A DNA stretch of 64,000 nucleotides from Chytridium lagenaria (Eukaryota; Chytridiomycota; Chytridiomycetes; Chytridiales; Chytridiaceae), in NCBI GenBank assembly GCA_025449115.1, contig JAHLKC010000063.1, positions 124,001 to 188,000 on the forward strand. The letters run 5' to 3'. Made by a program: the position numbers and the translations under genes. Below, one piece after another: positions 54,400-64,000 of the stretch. The notes beneath the pieces are model-generated. The model ran no database searches. It was not told the DNA's origin and was given only the letters and a program-made list of their open reading frames with translations. Position 1 is the first letter of the stretch. Each line of letters starts with the position of its first letter.

Positions 54400-55228
54400 A
54401 AGCTGATCAGTTAAAGTAGAATCAGTGATATGAGAAAAGTCAAATTGACGTAAAAACTCGTCATCAGAAGTGACGGGAGGGTCGCGAAGATAATCCATTT
54501 TGTCTTCGTGGGACGTTCCTTAGTTCGCATACGAACTTTGGGATCGGGGGAAGGTATAGCATCCACAGAGATAGGAATGTCTTCATGGAGATCGTCGACG
54601 GTGTCAGAGTCCAGAGTAAAGGAAAACATCTCATCCAGAAGGGGAGATGCGGGTGGACTAGGTAAGTGAGTATGAGGTTCACAATTACTGAGAGGGTGAG
54701 TAACCAATGGTGGAAGCGAGGCAACAGCAGTAAGGGTAGAAGCCAGAGGGGACTCAGTGACAGGAGTCGGGGAAGGAGAGATGTGAACATCCGATGGGAG
54801 GAATCGGTAAGGTTGCAATAATGGTTGTAAAATCGTGGACAGAGTTGAGCTCGGGATGAGAAGACAACTCTTGGATGAGGGATAACATCATTGGGATGTC
54901 ATCGGATAACGCTTGAGGTAAGCGGAGGAAGAGAGAAGGAGCTTCGCGAGGTCGTCGACGATGTAACCGAGACGGGTACCCTGAGCAATGAATAAGTCAG
55001 AGTCGGAGATACTGCGAACCATAAGAGGTAGGGTGTAAGAAGCTGATTCAGGGTCAGTGAGGTCTGGAGGGCAGAGCTCGGCATGAGGGACACGAGTGCG
55101 AGGCCACAAGAAGACCACGATCAATATGAGATGCAATAGGATTTATTATATAATGTGATAAAGGAGCGTCGGGAGGACGCGTCAAGCGACAAGGAATAGG
55201 CATCTCAGAGTGGGGAGAGATAGTAATA
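54400..55228 (-). CDS. Protease-RT linker of the polyprotein
   Basis: Broken frames at 54411-54818 and 54888-55293 contain phrases common in Gypsy pol linkers: ITISPHSEMPIPCRLTRPPD and DSDLFIAQGTRLGYIVDDLA. A Pro/Ser-rich spacer with an acidic patch (SDTVDDLHEDIPI) follows. No catalytic motif seen. Confidence 0.55.
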
Positions 55229-56083
55229 TCAGAAGAGGCAACAACGGCAATGTGAGGATTGGGGTGAACAAAGGTAGGAGTTGTTGCAACCAATTGAAGG
55301 GAGTGATGAAAGGAGTAACAACATCATTACGGCGGCATCAGGGCAAAGGGACCAGAACCGGAGGATCTCTTGACTACCTAGCAGATCCATCAAGAAATGG
55401 TTGATGGTAGGTGTACCAAGGATGATGTCTCGAGGACACTTGCGGACGACCTGGAATTCTAAAATGGCTTTAGCACGATAGTCAGAGCCAGGGATATAGA
55501 TAAATAACAACGACAATAAGAGGTTCACGCCACCAACACCTGTAGAGTAGAGTTGACGGGTGTGAGGACGGAAGTGAATAGGAAAGGTCCTATTGTGGAG
55601 TTGCTTAAGGTAAGATAAAGAGATAACATTAGCGTTAGAGCCAGAATCAAGTAAAGCATTTGTAACAAAACGTACCATGGATGCGGGCGCAGATTTTGAG
55701 CTACGTGTGTTTATCACGAGTCGGTAGGGATTTTGGGACCACGTCCACAATAACGGGATCGGTTTGCGTAGAGGTAGTTTGATTATCCTTAATCGTAGAC
55801 GAAAGTGGTGAGGGAGAGACCATTGCATCCGACAGGGGAGCGTTTGGTTCAGAGGCGGCGGTATCAGACTTGATGACGGAAGCCACGAGGATATGGAAGG
55901 AGAACGTGAGACGCGAGGTAGAGTTGAGAGAAGCGTTAACCACTCAGACCGTTGAGACATACGATCCTCATCACTAATAGGTGACGAGAGGAAGTCATCG
56001 GGAACGGGAGCGACATTACATGCGAGGACGTGAAGGGGAGCTGACGATTGGCGGTGACGGAGTACGTTGCCGAGCCTTGGCAA
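55229..56083 (-). CDS. Retropepsin-like aspartic protease
   Basis: The active-site phrase NALLDSGSNANVIS (DSG at 55640-55648) and the downstream flap/dimer phrase PRDIILGTPTINHF are the standard two landmarks of an LTR-element protease that processes the gag-pol polyprotein. The upstream part of this frame is low-complexity and probably not the true frame (a break near 55730-55760). Confidence 0.8.
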   Translation of the reverse strand: MPRLGNVLRHRQSSAPLHVLACNVAPVPDDFLSSPISDEDRMSQRSEWLTLLSTLPRVSRSPSISSWLPSSSLIPPPLNQTLPCRMQWSLPHHFRLRLRIIKLPLRKPIPLLWTWSQNPYRLVINTRSSKSAPASMVRFVTNALLDSGSNANVISLSYLKQLHNRTFPIHFRPHTRQLYSTGVGGVNLLLSLLFIYIPGSDYRAKAILEFQVVRKCPRDIILGTPTINHFLMDLLGSQEILRFWSLCPDAAVMMLLLLSSLPSIGCNNSYLCSPQSSHCRCCLF

Positions 56084-56664
56084 GTGCAGGGGAAGTTGCC
56101 GGAGAGGACTTCAAAGCTGCAGAGAGTAAGCGAGAAGGCTGTAACGGGTTATCAGTAAGAAGCGTGTATAAACAACGGCATACATGATGGAGACTCGGGA
56201 TGAGGAATCAAGGCTTGTACAGCGTCAGGGGTGTAGCCAGCGGGAGATAGTAGGATCGAGATGCCAGCAATAGGGATGGTGTAGAAGTAATGTTATTCCA
56301 ATCATCAGGATTTAGGAAGATGGGAAGGGGAGCTGAAGCGCTAAGGCGCTGTAAGATTGCCGAAAGGAAATCAGGTAAATCAGCTGGAAGAATAAGGATT
56401 CCAGACCGAGAAGTCTGGAGGAGGCAATGGAGAATGGTGAAGCCTCGGACAAAGAGGCCCAGTATAGCGTAAAAGGCGTCAACGACGCATCACTCAAAGG
56501 CGACAATAAAGAAAAAGGCAATAAAGCAATATTAGACGTCACAGAGAAGCTTTTATTAATTGACGGAGTCAATACAACAGGGCTGAGAGAGTGACGTTGA
56601 GGGAAGAAGTAAGCCATAATGGTAAAAAGAAAGAGGTCAGGAATGACATTAACTGAACGTTCAT

Positions 56665-57975
56665 CTAAGGAAGCGGTTTCGGCGAAGGGAGTTGTAGGTG
56701 ACCCTCTAAAATGGGATTAGAAGGATGCACAAATAATGGAGACTTACTATCAAAAAGTTTAGGAAAGTTCCAGCCTCGATAAGCGGGGACATTGCTCAAT
56801 AGGGTGAAAGCCACGACACAGGCGGCAAGGACGTCGGTCGTCAACGAGGGCAACAGGACGATCATCAGAGGTAGAAGTCCCAGCAGGTAAGGGTTCCTGG
56901 CGTTCAAAACGAGGAGGAGGACCAGGGCGAGAAAATCCAGACTGACCAGAGCGGCTAGGAAAGGGCGTTGGTCGAGAAGGGTTGGAGGAATCGAAGGGAG
57001 GACGACGATCATCGCGAAATGTAAGACCTTCAGGACGATAATTACCGCGTCGGTAATCATCAGTGTAGCGACGGAAGGTCTGCTGAACGACATGACCAGG
57101 AGGACGTTGTTGCTCGGGGCGTAGAGTTCGAAGGCATAAGACTCAAAGGAGGTGAAACAAACATCACGATCATCAGGATGCGGGATGGCGAGTTCCTGAT
57201 CGTTTTCAAGGCAAACATCGACCACATAGTCGAAGAGGTGAGTGTTGATATCAGGCTTGCGGCGAGACATTTGCTGAATGGCCTTTTGAACTTCGGCGGT
57301 GATATGACGCTGAACGTCGGCAGGGGAGAGTCCAAGGGAAGAAGAGGACGAAGCACCAGCAGCATGGTGTTTAAACTGCTCGGTGATGATGGTGTAGGCG
57401 GAAACATCATCATGATCCCAGGAGACCATAGAGGTGCCGCTAGAGGTTGTAGCCGTATAGAGTCCAGTTTTGGCGTTAGTGCGCCAACGAGTATCAGAGC
57501 AGCCAAGGAGGAAACGTTCCTTGAGATCCTTCGCAGAGAGCTGGAGGTGTGAAGGGAGGAGAGAGTTTTCCTGCTCGAGAGCCATGAAGACTTTATCGGC
57601 GTCTTCAGCGATGGTGGGAGTCCAGGGGACGTTCTTGATGTCTTCAAGCCAAGAGACTTCATCGTAATAGCGGCAGGTAAGTTTCATGGCCTGATTGAAG
57701 GCCGTCCAGGTTTGATGGTCCAAGAGGGCGGCACTCATTGAGACGGCGTTGCCGATAAACCAGGAAGGGCTCTTGACGCTGTTCCAGGCGTCATCCCAGT
57801 CGCTAAAAGGTCGTTGGGCATCAGGGTGACCTGAGGTGGAGGCAGCGATAAAAGGGATCATGTGACGACGGAGTGTGGCCAGGAATCGGTAGGTGGCTCG
57901 TGGTGAAGAGTTATCGTACCGTAGGGGGAGAGTGCGGCGTTGAAGCTCCTTGATGCGAGCGGCAGCAGACGTCAT
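56665..57975 (-). CDS. Gag-like protein with zinc knuckle
   Basis: A region of about 430 residues upstream of the protease. It has capsid-like helices (FSDWDDAWNSVKSPSWFIGN; ALLDHQTWTAFNQAMKLTCR; LSAKDLKERFLLGC; QRHITAEVQKAIQQMSRRKP) and, after a frame break, a basic Arg/Pro-rich stretch and a zinc knuckle CRLCRGFHPIEQC (CX2CX3HX4C, 56789-56827), one residue shorter than the usual CX2CX4HX4C. It packages element RNA by analogy with gag of the group. Confidence 0.75.
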   Translation of the reverse strand: MTSAAARIKELQRRTLPLRYDNSSPRATYRFLATLRRHMIPFIAASTSGHPDAQRPFSDWDDAWNSVKSPSWFIGNAVSMSAALLDHQTWTAFNQAMKLTCRYYDEVSWLEDIKNVPWTPTIAEDADKVFMALEQENSLLPSHLQLSAKDLKERFLLGCSDTRWRTNAKTGLYTATTSSGTSMVSWDHDDVSAYTIITEQFKHHAAGASSSSSLGLSPADVQRHITAEVQKAIQQMSRRKPDINTHLFDYVVDVCLENDQELAIPHPDDRDVCFTSFESYAFELYAPSNNVLLVMSFSRPSVATLMITDAVIIVLKVLHFAMIVVLPSIPPTLLDQRPFLAALVSLDFLALVLLLVLNARNPYLLGLLPLMIVLLPSLTTDVLAACVVAFTLLSNVPAYRGWNFPKLFDSKSPLFVHPSNPILEGHLQLPSPKPLP

Positions 57976-59167
57976 GACGGGAGAAGGTGTTGAAGGGGAA
58001 GACAGCTTTAGGGGAGGATCAAGTGAAGAAAAACTGGAAAGCTTGTCAGATTTGTCAGGGGATGTCTTAACCGAAGGTGGGGACTCTACCTTAATTACGG
58101 GTGATAGTGACCGTTCAGGAGGGACCCAGAAGGTGCATCGGCATCAAAAGAACCGTGGTAAGTAGAGGCGTACCGGCGTCCTGCAACAGGGGTGAGTTTA
58201 GCAAGGTATTCATAAGCCTTAACCATATCAAAGCTTCCAGACGTTACTCCAGATAAATGAAGGAGGGGACTCGAGGTAGGTGAAGCACTGGGGATGAAGA
58301 AGCAACACCGTGTCCAAGGAAAGCGGTCTCGAGGTCCCAGTCAGGAGGAGGGAAGGAACCAAACGGGATAACGGAACAATCATGTTCGAGGTAAGCTGAG
58401 ACTTTATTAAGAAAAGCCAATCCAGGGGAACAGGAGACGAGTGGGGAGTCCAGAAGAGATTGAAGTGGAAGGGGTAAAGAATCCAGATCAAAGAAGGTTG
58501 AGGAAACATCAAGGTCGTCGGTGACAGCATCTATCCAGTGTGCTCGAACGAGTCGGAGGGTAAAGGTAAGGGCTGTGGGAGGTGTTAGGTCAAGAGAGAC
58601 CGTAAACCAACGAGGACCTGAGCTTGAGAACGTAACTGGTAAGTATAGCAAAGCTGGGGGGAGGGAACGAGCGATGCGAATAAGGATATGGCGAAACCAC
58701 AGAAGGGAGTGATGGCTACGTGGGATCGAGGAGCATAGAAGTAAGGTGCCTGAGAAAGAAGAGGGACTCACTAGCTCACAATAGAAGGGACTATCGCCTC
58801 GAGAAGGACCTGGCAGAACGAGTGGCATGGACAAAGCATCGAAGTCCACGAGGTCTCCAAATCGTTCACGAATGAAGGGGGTCAAAGACTGAACGAAGTG
58901 AGTCCAAGAAGCAAGGGATGTTCGACGTACTGGAGGGTCTAAAGCATCATCAAGGGTGAGAGTAGCATCAACGCGAGGTAAGGAAAACATAAAGTCGGTA
59001 AACGAGTAACTAACCTGACTATGATGTAAACCATCACGAGAAGCCTCCTGCACGAAGAAGATGTTAGCGTGTCGGTCAAGGAGAGAGACAGCGATGCAAT
59101 GAGGGAACAAACCTGAGGGGGTTTGCAAGAGCAAACCAAGGTAAAACGTCGAGGGGATGTTTGACAT
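57976..59167 (-). CDS. Pre-gag region of the polyprotein, unknown domain
   Basis: From Met 59167 (MSNIPSTFYLGLLL) an ORF of about 300 residues is rich in Leu, Pro and Phe and has no motif I recognise (HWIDAVTDDLDVSSTFFDLD; FGDLVDFDALSMPLVLPGPS). A one-base break near 58250 leads to a short piece (MVKAYEYLAKLTPVAGRRYA; TYHGSFDADAPSG), and a further break leads into the gag frame (WVPPERSLSPVIKVESPPS). It probably forms the N-terminus of one long gag-pol. Confidence 0.55.
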
Positions 59168-59284
59168 TGGATCGATAAATTGAAAGGGGTAAATATAAGT
59201 TTCAAATAATTAATGGTAGATCCGTATTTATTACGAGTCAAATTAATTTTGTGTACAAAACAAAAGAAATGTTTTTGACAAAGT

Positions 59285-60362
59285 TCAAGCGGTCTCGTCC
59301 ATGCGAGTGGGCACCGAGGAGGGATCAGTGGTGTTGGGAACCTGAGTGTCAACAGGAGCAGGTTGATCTACAGGAACACTGGGAGTGGGAGCTGGAGGAG
59401 TAGAAGCAGCTGCAGAACGAGACTGAGCAAACGAAGCAAAAGCAGAGACCAATGGACCTGAAGGGGTTGGAACCGAGGTAGGTCGAGAAGAGAGTCGAAA
59501 AGCTGGAGATTCCTTCCACTTGCTAAAGAGGACTGGCTGGGAAGAGACGGGATCCCAGAAAGCGGCAAAGTTGGTAACTAACTGACCAAGCTCTTGACAG
59601 GAGAGGTCGTGGAATCGACGAGGAATATTGTGCTGGTCGAGGAAACCGCGGTCTCGGCGAGGGATCTTGTTGAAGATACGACGGAGGCGGTTGATAGCAG
59701 AAGCACGAACTTTACGACGATAGAGATAAAGGTCTTCGACAAAACGAGAAACGAAAGCGAGGTCCTGAAAGCGTTCAACTTCGTTAGCAGGGTAGGCACC
59801 GATGGTTTTTGGGACCGTCGAGTCGAGGCAGTGAACGTCGGCGAGAAGAGCAGAGGCACGGGCAATACCTTCGTCGAGGTCGAGAGGAGCAGGAGGCACC
59901 GGAGACTCTGCACGAGCAACAGGACAGGAGTCGGTTCAGGAGGATCAGGAGATGGATCCTCAACGAGAATAACTTCAGAGGGGACGCTAACGGGGACGAG
60001 AGCGGTGGAACGACTGGAGCAGGGTCAGCGGTAGCAAAAACAGGGCCTTGGCCAGGAAGGAGGGCTGGAGCAGCAGTGGCGGCAGCAGAGTCAGCCTGGA
60101 TGGTCTTCAAGAGCTCGTAGTACTTATCGACGTTGGCACCAGCAGCACCGGTGGAGATGGCGTGGAAGACACTGGAAAGGCCAAAAGTCGAGAGCTTGTC
60201 GGCAATGGAGGTGTTGGCGTTGACGACGGCAACGGCGTTAATACTACCAGCAACGTGACTGAAGGAGTGGTCGACGGAGGTCTGCGTACGAGCAGTGATG
60301 CCGTGGCCACCGATGTAGGGCGCGAGACGCTTCTTTCTACCACGAGTGCTGGATCGTTGCAC
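59285..60362 (-). CDS. ORF1 of the element, unknown
   Basis: A separate upstream ORF, about 350 residues after allowing one base change near 59920. The start MQRSSTRGRKKRLAPYIGGH is basic; the middle is Pro/Ala/Ser-rich with EVILVEDPSPDPPEPTP. The C-terminal half is structured: DVHCLDSTVPKTIGAYPANE, VEDLYLYRRKVRASAINRLR, FHDLSCQELGQLVTNFAAFW. It stops at 59285, 118 bp before the next Met. No family recognised; an RNA-binding or structural protein is a guess from the basic N-terminus. Confidence 0.6.
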
Positions 60363-61235
60363 TATTTGTAGGTAGTATAAAAAAAATAAAGATAATTAGC
60401 AATGCGTGATGTAAGAATCTGCACAAAGCTCTAATAAAAAGAGAAATGCTATGTGTGATATAATGATCTGCACAAAGCGTTGGCTCCACCAGGTGACCAA
60501 CCTCTTTATTGGGGTAATAAAAAAATACAATCTTTGAAGCACTTTGTAAAAAAAAGAACCTCAACGGCGGCACGCACAGCGAAGACCACCGTGCTCGACT
60601 TCTCAAGGTGAGTCTATAAGAGCAAGAAGGGAGTGCTGTCTAATAGGACGAGCAAGGAGAAAAGGACAAAAGGGGAGGGAGTCCAGAAATCCAAAGCTCC
60701 AGTAGAGATCCGGTGAGTCCAAAGACGGCGGGATCCAGAGGAATCCAAGAGGTTTGACGCAAGGGAGCGTAAAGCAAACAACAAGGAAGCAAGAAAGTAA
60801 AAACTAAGCCGACCAAAGGTGATCGGTAAAACACTTACTTGGGTTGTTAACTTCGATAGGGAGGTACAGTCGAGAGGGTTATGACGAAAAGAACGATGCA
60901 CGGTAAGTGAAGAAAAAAAAACGAAACTGACAAGTCCAACAGACTGACAAACCCCAAAAGGGGGTAAAAAAAGAGGGAAGGGGTGATCAAAGATCACCGA
61001 CGAGAAAGGAGGGGTTGGACAAAACCGACGATATCTGGGCAACCCGGCGGCTGATCACGACGGGGGGGACGGCATTCGAAAGCGCCGTAGCCACAGCATA
61101 TGCGTAGTAATTTGTGGTGTCCTAGGTGCAGAGATCCTCGAGAACGAGGTCTCGGAACAATCATTTAATAAAAGTGATAAAGAAATACCTTTCTTTTGTC
61201 CATCATCAAGGTCCCAGTTAAGGTTGGGCCCCCAA
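60363..61235 (-). other. Untranslated leader of the element
   Basis: About 870 bp between the 5' LTR and ORF1. The minus ORF 60614-61042 is Phe/Ser/Leu-rich with no domain. It includes the primer-binding-like site next to the LTR. Confidence 0.55.
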
Positions 61236-62205
61236 TGTGAAACTACGGCCTCCTACCACGTATCCGAAGGTATGGTAGGAGTTTCGATAGGACTAGTACC
61301 TTCTAATGGTACATAGAACGTCTACACATAAATAAATAAAGTTTAGTGTACTTGACAAAGATAAACAATGTCCAGAGCATGAAAGAATGGAGCTCAATGA
61401 TGATCAGCGGGAATAAACGAAAGGTAAAGGGAATAGGGTGGATACAAGCACGGGACCAGAAATAAAGGATACTTAGCTGCGGTGTTTTCAAGTAAGTCTT
61501 CCTACAACCATTTTTGCCCATTCCGTCGATCATCGCGGCGGTAAAGGCGTTTCCTTAGCGTTCCCGGTGCTAAGGGCAATCTCTAAACCCGAAACGACGA
61601 TGACGAGGGGAAGCTGCGTTGATACTCCATCTCACCGGCCGTGAGCCGAAGGGGGGTTTGCTGATCGGGGCTTTGCAGCAGCCGATCACCCAACGCCACG
61701 GAACATACGCGGTGTGTCCGAGGACCTGACGGAGGCACCTTCTGGTAAGACTACTTAATACTAACCTTGGTGCCAGAGGTAGGCGCGTGTGTATGCGAGA
61801 AGACCTGGACCTGGACCTGGACAGGACTGGGGACAGGTTTTGGGATGGGACAACTTCTCTATCTTTATTTGTAAGACCCTCTCGCTCAACATAAACATAA
61901 ACAAAGAATAAATAAACATATAAACAATGGGTATAAATGAGCGAGGGGATAAAGAAGAGATATATATACAAAATAAAACAAAGTCCCAAGATACAAAAGG
62001 GCGGTAAACAGGGAAAACCCGACGGCGACATATATACAATGCCGTGGGAAAACCTGAATACCGTATAAGGTAAGTTAAGACTTACCATGACGAATCCTAA
62101 AGACTTCATTAGTGTACAAGCAGGAGGGGGTAAAAGGAAAAGCCGTACATATAGCATCTTGGGAAATATGCTTACGGTGAAATATCATTTATTGAATATT
62201 TCACA
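61236..62205 (-). repeat. 5' LTR (right copy)
   Basis: Near-identical to 47692-48659; promoter and polyadenylation signals of the element should lie here. Differences noted include CACACAAATAAAT versus CACATAAATAAAT and small indels near 61413-61430. Confidence 0.95.
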
Positions 62206-63282
62206 AAATCCATTTGTCAAAAAAAAAAAAAGAAAAAAACAAAAGTTGTTTTTCGAGGCAACAAAAGGGCTTGGTTGAGCGAGCGCCTTTCTTTACAAAA
62301 GAACATAGCAAAGAAGGGAGGTTCGCGGGGACCTTGAACCATGGCTCTTTCTTTCAGTCTTTTTTAAAGGGGTCTGTTTAGTAAATTTGCTCTCTTGACA
62401 TGAGGATTTAGTCATGGAGGGATGGATAGATTGCCTTGACGGATAGGCTTTTAGCCCCCCTCTGAGGCTTTGAAAGAGGTAAGGGCAACATTTGTGAATT
62501 GTTTTTTTCTGGTTGTAGAGTCGACTGGCATTTTTATATGTACCTGTATATAAATACGTAATACGTGCGAGGATGGTGCGGTGATGAATGACATGTTCGT
62601 ATTCAGATGATGGATGGATGGATACCTGTAAGTGGCGATATGATTCTATCTATTACGTCAAGAGGTTTGCAAGTTGTTTATTTATTTAAATTAATATCGT
62701 TATTATTTATTATTTTCTTATCATCAGACCTTCATTTTATACATTAATGGTAATATTTAATAGTTCTTTGATATGTATCAGTTTATTCTTTTATTTATTT
62801 GTTTATTATTTAATCCACGTAAATAACAAAAAATGTCATCAATTAATTAATATTTTTATTTACTATTATTATTAAGTTATTACCCGAGTGTCTGTCTGAC
62901 ATGATACAGTATTAAACGTTTATTATTTGATAATAGATGCCAAGAACATGTAACATACATTTATATCAATAATGCCATGGCCATGCATGGCATGCACGTA
63001 ATTTACACACACACCCCTATTCATATTTATTTATTTATTAATATAATTAATATTACAAATATTATTATTTAATTTTTATTATGTAAATAAATACCATGTT
63101 CAGACCCCCATCTCTAGGCTTCGGGCCGTGCATGACATTACACTATTATTTTTTATTTCTAATTGATAAAGTTCCTTTTCTTTAATAGAGTTTTGACTCA
63201 AACCGTGTTTGACTGGTCTGTTTGATTGTTGTTCCAAGGCTTCCTTTTTGAACTATATATTACGCGCCGTTTCCCTATTAAG

Positions 63283-63321
<39 letters not shown>

Positions 63322-64000
63322 AGAGAAAAAAGCATGGCCTTTTCTTTATTTGTATTAATTAATTATTTATAATCTAATAGTAAATAAATATTGATTAATC
63401 ACAAAAAACACACCTTATCCGTTCTTCAGTAGTATTCTATTCTCCATTCTTCAAACTGGTCAATCATTTGATAATTGAAAAATGTAAAACAAATCCTCTC
63501 CAAAGACATCACCTGTTGTACTACATTGCACAAGAAGCTTTTTAAAACCAAAAAAAAAAAAGCCTTTTTTTAAAAAATAAAGTTTATTAATGAATGGAAT
63601 CCCCATCCCTTTGTCCATGCTTATTGGATTTATAAATGAACATGCAAAATGAAAACAAAGAAAATTGTATAAATAATGGAAAGGGAAGGGGTTGTGTGTA
63701 CGAGTAGTACAAATATATTAATTAGTGTAACACTCTTTGGTTCTCTTTTAAAAATAAAATAAAAATACTTGTTTCTTGGCTTTTTCTTTTTTTTCTTTTA
63801 TAATCAATCCATCCATACTCCATTAAATACAAATTATTATATTCACTCTCCCACTCAGCCCTAATAAACACTTCTGACGACCTTTTCTCTTAATACTTGT
63901 TCTTCTTTTTACTTCTCTTCATTTCTCTCTTCAACAAAATAATTAATTAATAAAATAGACTTTGTGTTTTTCTTCTTCTTTTTTTTCTTCTTCTGATAAA
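62206..64000. other. AT-rich flank without recognised genes
   Basis: TTTA/TAAT-type repeats (62680-63080), a GA microsatellite (about 63285-63318), T-rich tracts and ATG-poor sequence. No ORF with protein-like composition; may be intergenic or an untranslated region of a gene beyond the window. Confidence 0.55.

Larger units (their letters stand above)
47692..62205 (-). mobile_element. Giant Ty3/Gypsy chromovirus-type LTR retrotransposon with extra pol domains
   Basis: A 14.5-kb element bounded by two nearly identical direct LTRs (47692-48659 and 61236-62205, each about 970 bp, TG...CA ends), transcribed on the minus strand. Internal order 5' to 3': leader, ORF1, a pre-gag region, gag with zinc knuckle, aspartic protease, reverse transcriptase, RNase H, an ASCH/EVE-like plus ExoIII/APE endonuclease module, integrase with a large insertion, chromodomain, AT-hooks. 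Protease-RT-RNH-IN order and a chromodomain place it among Ty3/Gypsy chromoviruses. A purine-rich tract (complement of 48660-48676) borders the 3' LTR and a TGGGGGCCC primer-binding-like site (complement of about 61226-61234) follows the 5' LTR. Frame breaks are all one-base. I found no target-site duplication. Confidence 0.95.

Overview
The window looks like nuclear DNA of a zoosporic (flagellated) fungus, most likely a chytrid-type lineage. Genes are intron-rich (mostly 40-100 bp GT-AG introns), intergenic DNA is AT- and microsatellite-rich, and the gene set mixes fungal-style housekeeping genes with flagellar ones: the C-terminus of an axonemal-type dynein heavy chain at the left edge, IFT52, and two cyclic-nucleotide-gated-like channels.

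Layout. 1-641: dynein heavy chain end (+). 1144-2948: secreted CAP protein fused to two ricin-type beta-trefoil lectin domains (-). 3924-5749: ANKRD13-like protein (+). 6583-8945: CNG/HCN-like channel 1 (+). 9059-9524: 236-bp tandem duplication, then low-complexity DNA. 10431-12504: bHLH regulator with polyQ/polyG tracts (-). 13810-20487: ABCC/MRP transporter with oversized T-rich introns (+). 20886-22769: ATE1 arginyltransferase (-), head-to-head with IFT52 (22884-25118, +). 25633-26438: SNAP-25/Sec9-type SNARE (+). 27302-27840: possible gene remnant (-). 28326-30284: GH26-like glycoside hydrolase (+). 30850-34802: CNG-like channel 2 (-). 35115-36328: TFIIB (-). 36524-39850: dipeptidyl peptidase 8/9-type serine peptidase (-). 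40.7-47.1 kb: a graveyard of decayed elements, short repeats and hypothetical ORFs, including a Copia-gag-like remnant and a MADS-like ORF. 47103-47691: 257-bp tandem repeats. 47692-62205: one very large (14.5 kb) LTR retrotransposon on the minus strand. 62206-64000: AT-rich sequence without recognisable genes.

The most unusual object is the retrotransposon. It is a Ty3/Gypsy chromovirus by its order protease, reverse transcriptase (YIDD), RNase H, DDE integrase and chromodomain. Between RNase H and integrase its pol also carries a complete ExoIII/APE-type endonuclease domain, preceded by a domain resembling ASCH/EVE (PUA-like) folds. The integrase has an extra segment of about 240 residues after the DDE core. 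The C-terminus carries a chromodomain and two AT-hook motifs. An extra ORF and a long pre-gag region lie upstream of gag.

Almost every long gene here, cellular or mobile, is broken by single-base frame shifts at short homopolymers although the protein continues perfectly in the next frame. This pattern points to residual indel errors in the assembly rather than many pseudogenes, so I describe these genes as probably intact and note the breaks. All exon boundaries were read by eye from splice signals and frame continuity.
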